Positions 25,356 through 28,749 of a DNA stretch of 28,749 nucleotides are shown here, piece after piece. Source of the stretch: an uncultured Porphyromonadaceae bacterium (lineage in GTDB: Bacteria > Bacteroidota > Bacteroidia > Bacteroidales > Muribaculaceae). The DNA is taken from NCBI GenBank assembly GCA_900547825.1, contig URII01000029.1, forward strand, positions 1 through 28,749. The letters run 5' to 3'. Every line of letters starts with the position of its first letter. Positions within the stretch are counted from its first letter, which is position 1. Both the position numbers and the translations under genes were made by a program. The notes beneath the pieces are model-generated. The model did no database searches, had not been told where the DNA came from, and saw nothing but the letters and a program-made list of their open reading frames with translations.

Positions 25356-26323
25356 GTCCTGAACTGTTTTAAAATTCCGTCTTCGAAAATAAGATAGACT
25401 CCGTTGTCGTAATACCATGTCTCGCGTGTGTAGCCGAACATCTCGCGGCGGTCGACTGTCCGCGGCGTTCCGAGGGCGAGCCGGCATTCGTCGCGCGTCA
25501 TGTATCGGGCCACTTCCCCGCGCATTATCAGTTCCCATGTTTCGGGTAGTATTGCCGGATGAGAGCGGCGCGGGTCGGTAAGCGAAAACAGTGTTGTGAA
25601 CACACGCATTCGGTTGGGATTGGAGCTGAGTGCCATAAGCAGATTTCCCGACAGATTATATGTGTCGGCATGGAAATAAACGCGTAGAGGAGCGTCGGTG
25701 GCGCCTGCAGTTACGGAGTCCGCCGTGACGGGGATAAATTTGCGGGCCTTGCGGTAATTACCGTTCTCGTCAAGCCATGTCGACGTCATTATATACAATT
25801 GGCGTCCGCGCAGAATGCTGTCGGCTTCCGCCACTATTCCCATATCGACAGTGAACGGTATGTCAATGCTCCGGCGGCTTAAAAATTCGCCGGGGGTGAG
25901 TGACGTGCGGTAATTGACAAGTGTGTCGGGCGCCAGGGCGAGAATCAGCTCCGTTTCGTGGCCTCCCATTATGGTGGGTACTGAGTCTATACCGACAAGC
26001 GTAAGCATACGCCCTTTCATATCGGGTAGCCTGGTGCCTTTGGAAGCCGGGGTGACTATGAGTTGCAGCTTGTTGTCGGTCACCGACCATTTTTTGCCGG
26101 ATTGCCAGGTGGCCGGAGGCTCCGGTGCAACTTTGTGGATCAGATCGTTTTCAGCAGCCGGAGTTGCGGAAAGCTCGCGTTTCACATCGTCGGCCGATAT
26201 GGAGGGAGTGGTGGTGGCACTGTAACAACCGCTCACCGACGCCGCAATCACGGCGCCGGCGAACAGTTTTGCGGCAGGAATGGCTGACTTTGCCAGCCAT
26301 ATGGGAATGTTTTTGATCGTCAC
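25352..26323 (-). CDS. lipoprotein with C-terminal SmpA/BamE-like segment, function unknown
   Basis: This 323-residue protein starts at a GTG placed directly against the TAA of the peptidase gene. No closer ATG would keep the signal peptide. A basic N-terminus, hydrophobic stretch and lipobox VSGC (Cys33) mark it as a lipoprotein. The residues after Cys (YSATTT) are not acidic, so it probably stays on the periplasmic face. The middle is beta-rich and unrecognised. The end (WELIMRGEVARYMTRDECR, LALGTPRTV, then ETWYYDNGVYLIFEDGIL) resembles the SmpA/OmlA fold that appears in BamE. I infer only an envelope role. It shares a transcript with the peptidase and the PhnP-like gene. Confidence 0.75.
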   Translation of the reverse strand: MTIKNIPIWLAKSAIPAAKLFAGAVIAASVSGCYSATTTPSISADDVKRELSATPAAENDLIHKVAPEPPATWQSGKKWSVTDNKLQLIVTPASKGTRLPDMKGRMLTLVGIDSVPTIMGGHETELILALAPDTLVNYRTSLTPGEFLSRRSIDIPFTVDMGIVAEADSILRGRQLYIMTSTWLDENGNYRKARKFIPVTADSVTAGATDAPLRVYFHADTYNLSGNLLMALSSNPNRMRVFTTLFSLTDPRRSHPAILPETWELIMRGEVARYMTRDECRLALGTPRTVDRREMFGYTRETWYYDNGVYLIFEDGILKQFRT

Positions 26324-28462
26324 TTATTTATCAATCGCAGGAGTGCGGCCGATATTGTTGAATATGAATGAATATATATCGGTGTATTCGTCAATTACTT
26401 TTGAAACCGGTTTTCCTCCACCGTGGCCCGCATTGCTGTCAATGCGGATTAGTTTGGGCGCATTGCCGGTGTTGGCAGCCTGAAGCGCGGCGGCATATTT
26501 GAATGAATGGGCCGGAACCACGCGGTCGTCATGGTCGGCGGTGGTGACCATGATGGCGGGATAAGGTGTGCCGTCTTTGCTGATATTATGAAGCGGCGAG
26601 TAGCTGAACAGGTATTCGGCCATTTCGGGGGAGTCGGCGCTCGTTCCGTAGTCGGGAGCCCAGTTCCATCCTATCGTGAACAGATGGTAACGCATCATGT
26701 CCATTACGCCTACACGCGGTATGGCTACCTTGAACAGGTCAGGACGCATGTTGGCCACCGCTCCTACAAGCAAGCCTCCGTTGCTGCCCCCTTCAATAGT
26801 CATAAGCTCTGGTTTGGTCCAGCCTTCGTTGATCATATATGTGGCGGCGTCAATGAAATCATTAAACACATTCTTTTTGTTGAGCTGAGTGCCGGCATTG
26901 TGCCATTCCTCGCCATATTCGCCGCCTCCGCGCAGGTTCACCTGTGCATATATGCCTCCGTTTTCAAGCCACAGAAGCCGTTGGGGGCTGAAGCTCGGGG
27001 GGAGCGAAACATTGAAGCCTCCGTAACCGTAGAGATATACAGGGTTGGTGCCGTCGCGTCGGGTACCTTTCTTATATGTTATGAACATGGGTACCCGCAC
27101 CTTGTCGCGTGCCTCGACAAACACCTGTTCGGTCACATAATCATCGAAATTGAAACCGTCGATTACTGCCCGGTCAACAATTTTGCTGTCCTTGGTGGTT
27201 GTGTCATAGAGGTATGTCGTGGCAGGTGAGGTGAATGAGGTGAACGCATAGAATATGTCGTTGTTCTTTTTCGATGTGGAAGAGCTTCCCGAGCCATAGC
27301 CGGGCAGTTTGATTTCATCGATGCGTTTGCCGGAAAGGTCGTGGAGATACAGGTGGTCGGACGCATCCTGCTGTACGGTTAGAAGCAGCTTGTCGCCTCC
27401 TACCGGAGCCGCAGCCGTTAGCACGCCCTCGCCCTGGCCTATCAGTTCTTTCCAGTTTTCACGGGCCGGATTTGCCACATCGGCCACCATAAGGCGGTAG
27501 CGCGGAGCGTCGAGACTGGTGAGAATGTATATTTTGCCGTCGATTACATCGATCACGGCATGGGGAGTGTTCTGGGTAGGCTCTATCACAGTCCAGTCGG
27601 CTTTTTCGTCCTTGAGATTCTTCATTATTATTGAGTTGCCGAACCCTTCGCCGCCTCCGTACACCATCAGTATGTCGCTCTTTTCAGGAACAAATGCGGT
27701 GTGGAAATGCAGCGGATGGGCCGGATCGCTGTAAACGAGCGAGTCGGCTGTCTGTGGAGTGCCTATGCGGTGGTAATATATGCGGTGATCCTCATTGGAG
27801 TTGGAGAATTCTTTGCCGGGCACAGGTTTGTCGTAGGCGCTGTAGAAAAATCCCGGGCCCCACCATTGCGCATCGGTGAACTTGGCCCATTCTATATGGT
27901 CGGGAAGCAGTTCCCGGCTTTCGGTATCCATGAGGTAGATTTCTTCCCAGTCGGATCCGTTGCGCGATATTATGTATGCGGTATATTTGCCGTCGGGCGA
28001 CATGTGTACCCCCTTGAGGGCCACTGTGCCGTTGTCGCTGAGTTTGTTGGGGTCGAGAAACACTTCCGCATCACTGTCGGCCAGATTCTTTTTGCGGTAA
28101 AGCACTGACTGGTTCTGTAGGCCGTTGTTCTGGAAATAATAATAGCGCCCGTCGCTCTCTTTCCATGGCAATCCGGTCTTTTTATAATTGTAGAGATCTT
28201 TCAGGCGGTCGTATATCTTCTGCCGGTAGGGGATGGCGTCGATATAACGGCGTGTCACTTCGTTCTCGGCCTTTACCCAGGCTAAGGTCACGGCTGAAGT
28301 GTCATTCTCCAACGCACGGTAGGGATCCTGTGCCGTGATATGGAAATATTTGTCCGACACTGTTTCTTTTGGTGCCGGCGGATAGGTGAGAGGTGCATTC
28401 TGAGCTATGGCACCCGCTGCTGAGGCTGTCATGATTGAAGTGAGGATAATGGCTCGTTTCAT
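26324..28462 (-). CDS. prolyl oligopeptidase, S9A family, exported
   Basis: This serine peptidase cleaves short peptides after proline. The 712-residue precursor has a signal peptide ending AGAIA before QNAPLTYP, so it acts in the periplasm. A seven-bladed propeller occupies roughly residues 80-415. The hydrolase domain holds the triad Ser560 (GGSNGG), Asp645 (ADHDDRVVP) and His680 (NAGHGGG). Length and motifs are canonical. I took ATG 28462, which begins the signal peptide. An in-frame start at 28507 would add 15 non-signal residues. A -7 box 65-72 bases upstream supports this. It heads an operon with the lipoprotein and the PhnP-like hydrolase. Confidence 0.95.
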   Translation of the reverse strand: MKRAIILTSIMTASAAGAIAQNAPLTYPPAPKETVSDKYFHITAQDPYRALENDTSAVTLAWVKAENEVTRRYIDAIPYRQKIYDRLKDLYNYKKTGLPWKESDGRYYYFQNNGLQNQSVLYRKKNLADSDAEVFLDPNKLSDNGTVALKGVHMSPDGKYTAYIISRNGSDWEEIYLMDTESRELLPDHIEWAKFTDAQWWGPGFFYSAYDKPVPGKEFSNSNEDHRIYYHRIGTPQTADSLVYSDPAHPLHFHTAFVPEKSDILMVYGGGEGFGNSIIMKNLKDEKADWTVIEPTQNTPHAVIDVIDGKIYILTSLDAPRYRLMVADVANPARENWKELIGQGEGVLTAAAPVGGDKLLLTVQQDASDHLYLHDLSGKRIDEIKLPGYGSGSSSTSKKNNDIFYAFTSFTSPATTYLYDTTTKDSKIVDRAVIDGFNFDDYVTEQVFVEARDKVRVPMFITYKKGTRRDGTNPVYLYGYGGFNVSLPPSFSPQRLLWLENGGIYAQVNLRGGGEYGEEWHNAGTQLNKKNVFNDFIDAATYMINEGWTKPELMTIEGGSNGGLLVGAVANMRPDLFKVAIPRVGVMDMMRYHLFTIGWNWAPDYGTSADSPEMAEYLFSYSPLHNISKDGTPYPAIMVTTADHDDRVVPAHSFKYAAALQAANTGNAPKLIRIDSNAGHGGGKPVSKVIDEYTDIYSFIFNNIGRTPAIDK

Positions 28463-28526
28463 TTCTATGTTTGTTATGTTTAGGTCAGTGTATCGGTTGT
28501 AAGTCAATGCAATGTTAACAATATCG

Positions 28527-28534
28527 CAAAGTTA
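28527..28534 (-). promoter_or_regulatory. -7 promoter box of the prolyl oligopeptidase operon
   Basis: On the minus strand TAACTTTG followed by C fits TAnnTTTG exactly. The predicted start near 28520 gives a leader of about 58 bases. It is divergent from the tRNA promoter about 90 bases away. Confidence 0.7.
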
Positions 28535-28625
28535 ATGAAATTATCGGTTTATTTCCGGTGAAAGGGCGGCTAATTGGGATGGAAACAGCGCTTAATAAAA
28601 ATTAACTATAAATATTGGCGCTTTA

Positions 28626-28657
28626 TTTGGATGATTGGGATAAACTGCCTACCTTTG
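28626..28657 (+). promoter_or_regulatory. complete -33/-7 promoter of the initiator tRNA
   Basis: TTTG at 28626-28629, 20 bases, then TACCTTTG at 28650-28657 match both elements of the Bacteroidetes consensus. The expected transcription start (about 28663) is some 9 bases before the tRNA. It is the best-formed promoter in the window. Confidence 0.8.
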
Positions 28658-28671
28658 CACTCACAAAACAT

Positions 28672-28743
<72 letters not shown>

Positions 28744-28749
28744 CAAAGT

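Noticed and set aside
26507..27229. A 240-codon plus-strand frame inside the prolyl oligopeptidase gene
   Set aside because: The opposite strand carries the peptidase catalytic domain, so this is a codon-bias shadow.

Overview
The window comes from a Bacteroidales chromosome, most likely Muribaculaceae or a close relative. The family name is an inference. The order-level assignment rests on several signs: promoters of the TTTG-N19-21-TAnnTTTG type, SpII lipoproteins with Asp residues right after the lipid Cys, tandem DUF4493/PCMD lipoproteins, a periplasmic TPR - membrane - AraC regulator, a type IX secretion C-terminal domain, and initiator tRNA without encoded CCA. Base composition is moderate. 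The stretch around 1.9-3.7 kb looks visibly more AT-rich than the rest.

Layout. (1) 1-1.8 kb: the 3' end of a starch-binding secreted enzyme, probably an alpha-amylase, converges on an AI-2E-family membrane transporter through a shared hairpin. (2) 1.9-6.6 kb: a decayed module. A signal peptide-TPR-TM-AraC regulator is broken by a one-base deletion in a T run. After it come a near-perfect 34-bp palindrome and a T9SS-sorted surface protein that has lost its N-terminus and carries two more one-base frameshifts. (3) 6.6-9.1 kb: a fused ABC-type ATPase-DUF4435 protein, resembling a one-chain PARIS/OLD-type defence protein, overlaps menA (menaquinone biosynthesis) by 8 nt. Its promoter is a 36/37 copy of the promoter in front of the broken regulator. 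(4) 9.1-15.4 kb: an operon of three DUF4493 lipoproteins with its own promoter and terminator. (5) 15.4-20.6 kb: an apparent operon of glycogen branching enzyme, LegB-like sugar-nucleotide dehydratase, an ATP-grasp enzyme and a NeuB/LegI-type nonulosonate synthase, closed by a perfect 18-bp hairpin. (6) 20.6-28.5 kb, minus strand: a prolyl oligopeptidase - lipoprotein - PhnP-like MBL operon, then asd with its own promoter, a CPA2 antiporter with a USP-like tail, and a second MBL hydrolase. (7) The window closes with a well-formed promoter and initiator tRNA-Met.

The most notable items are the DUF4435 ATPase tied to menA, the duplicated 37-bp core promoter, the palindrome between the co-decayed regulator and its possible target, and the incomplete nonulosonate cluster with an ATP-grasp gene. 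No gene-free stretch exceeds 300 bases. I saw no CRISPR array, insertion sequence or prophage gene.
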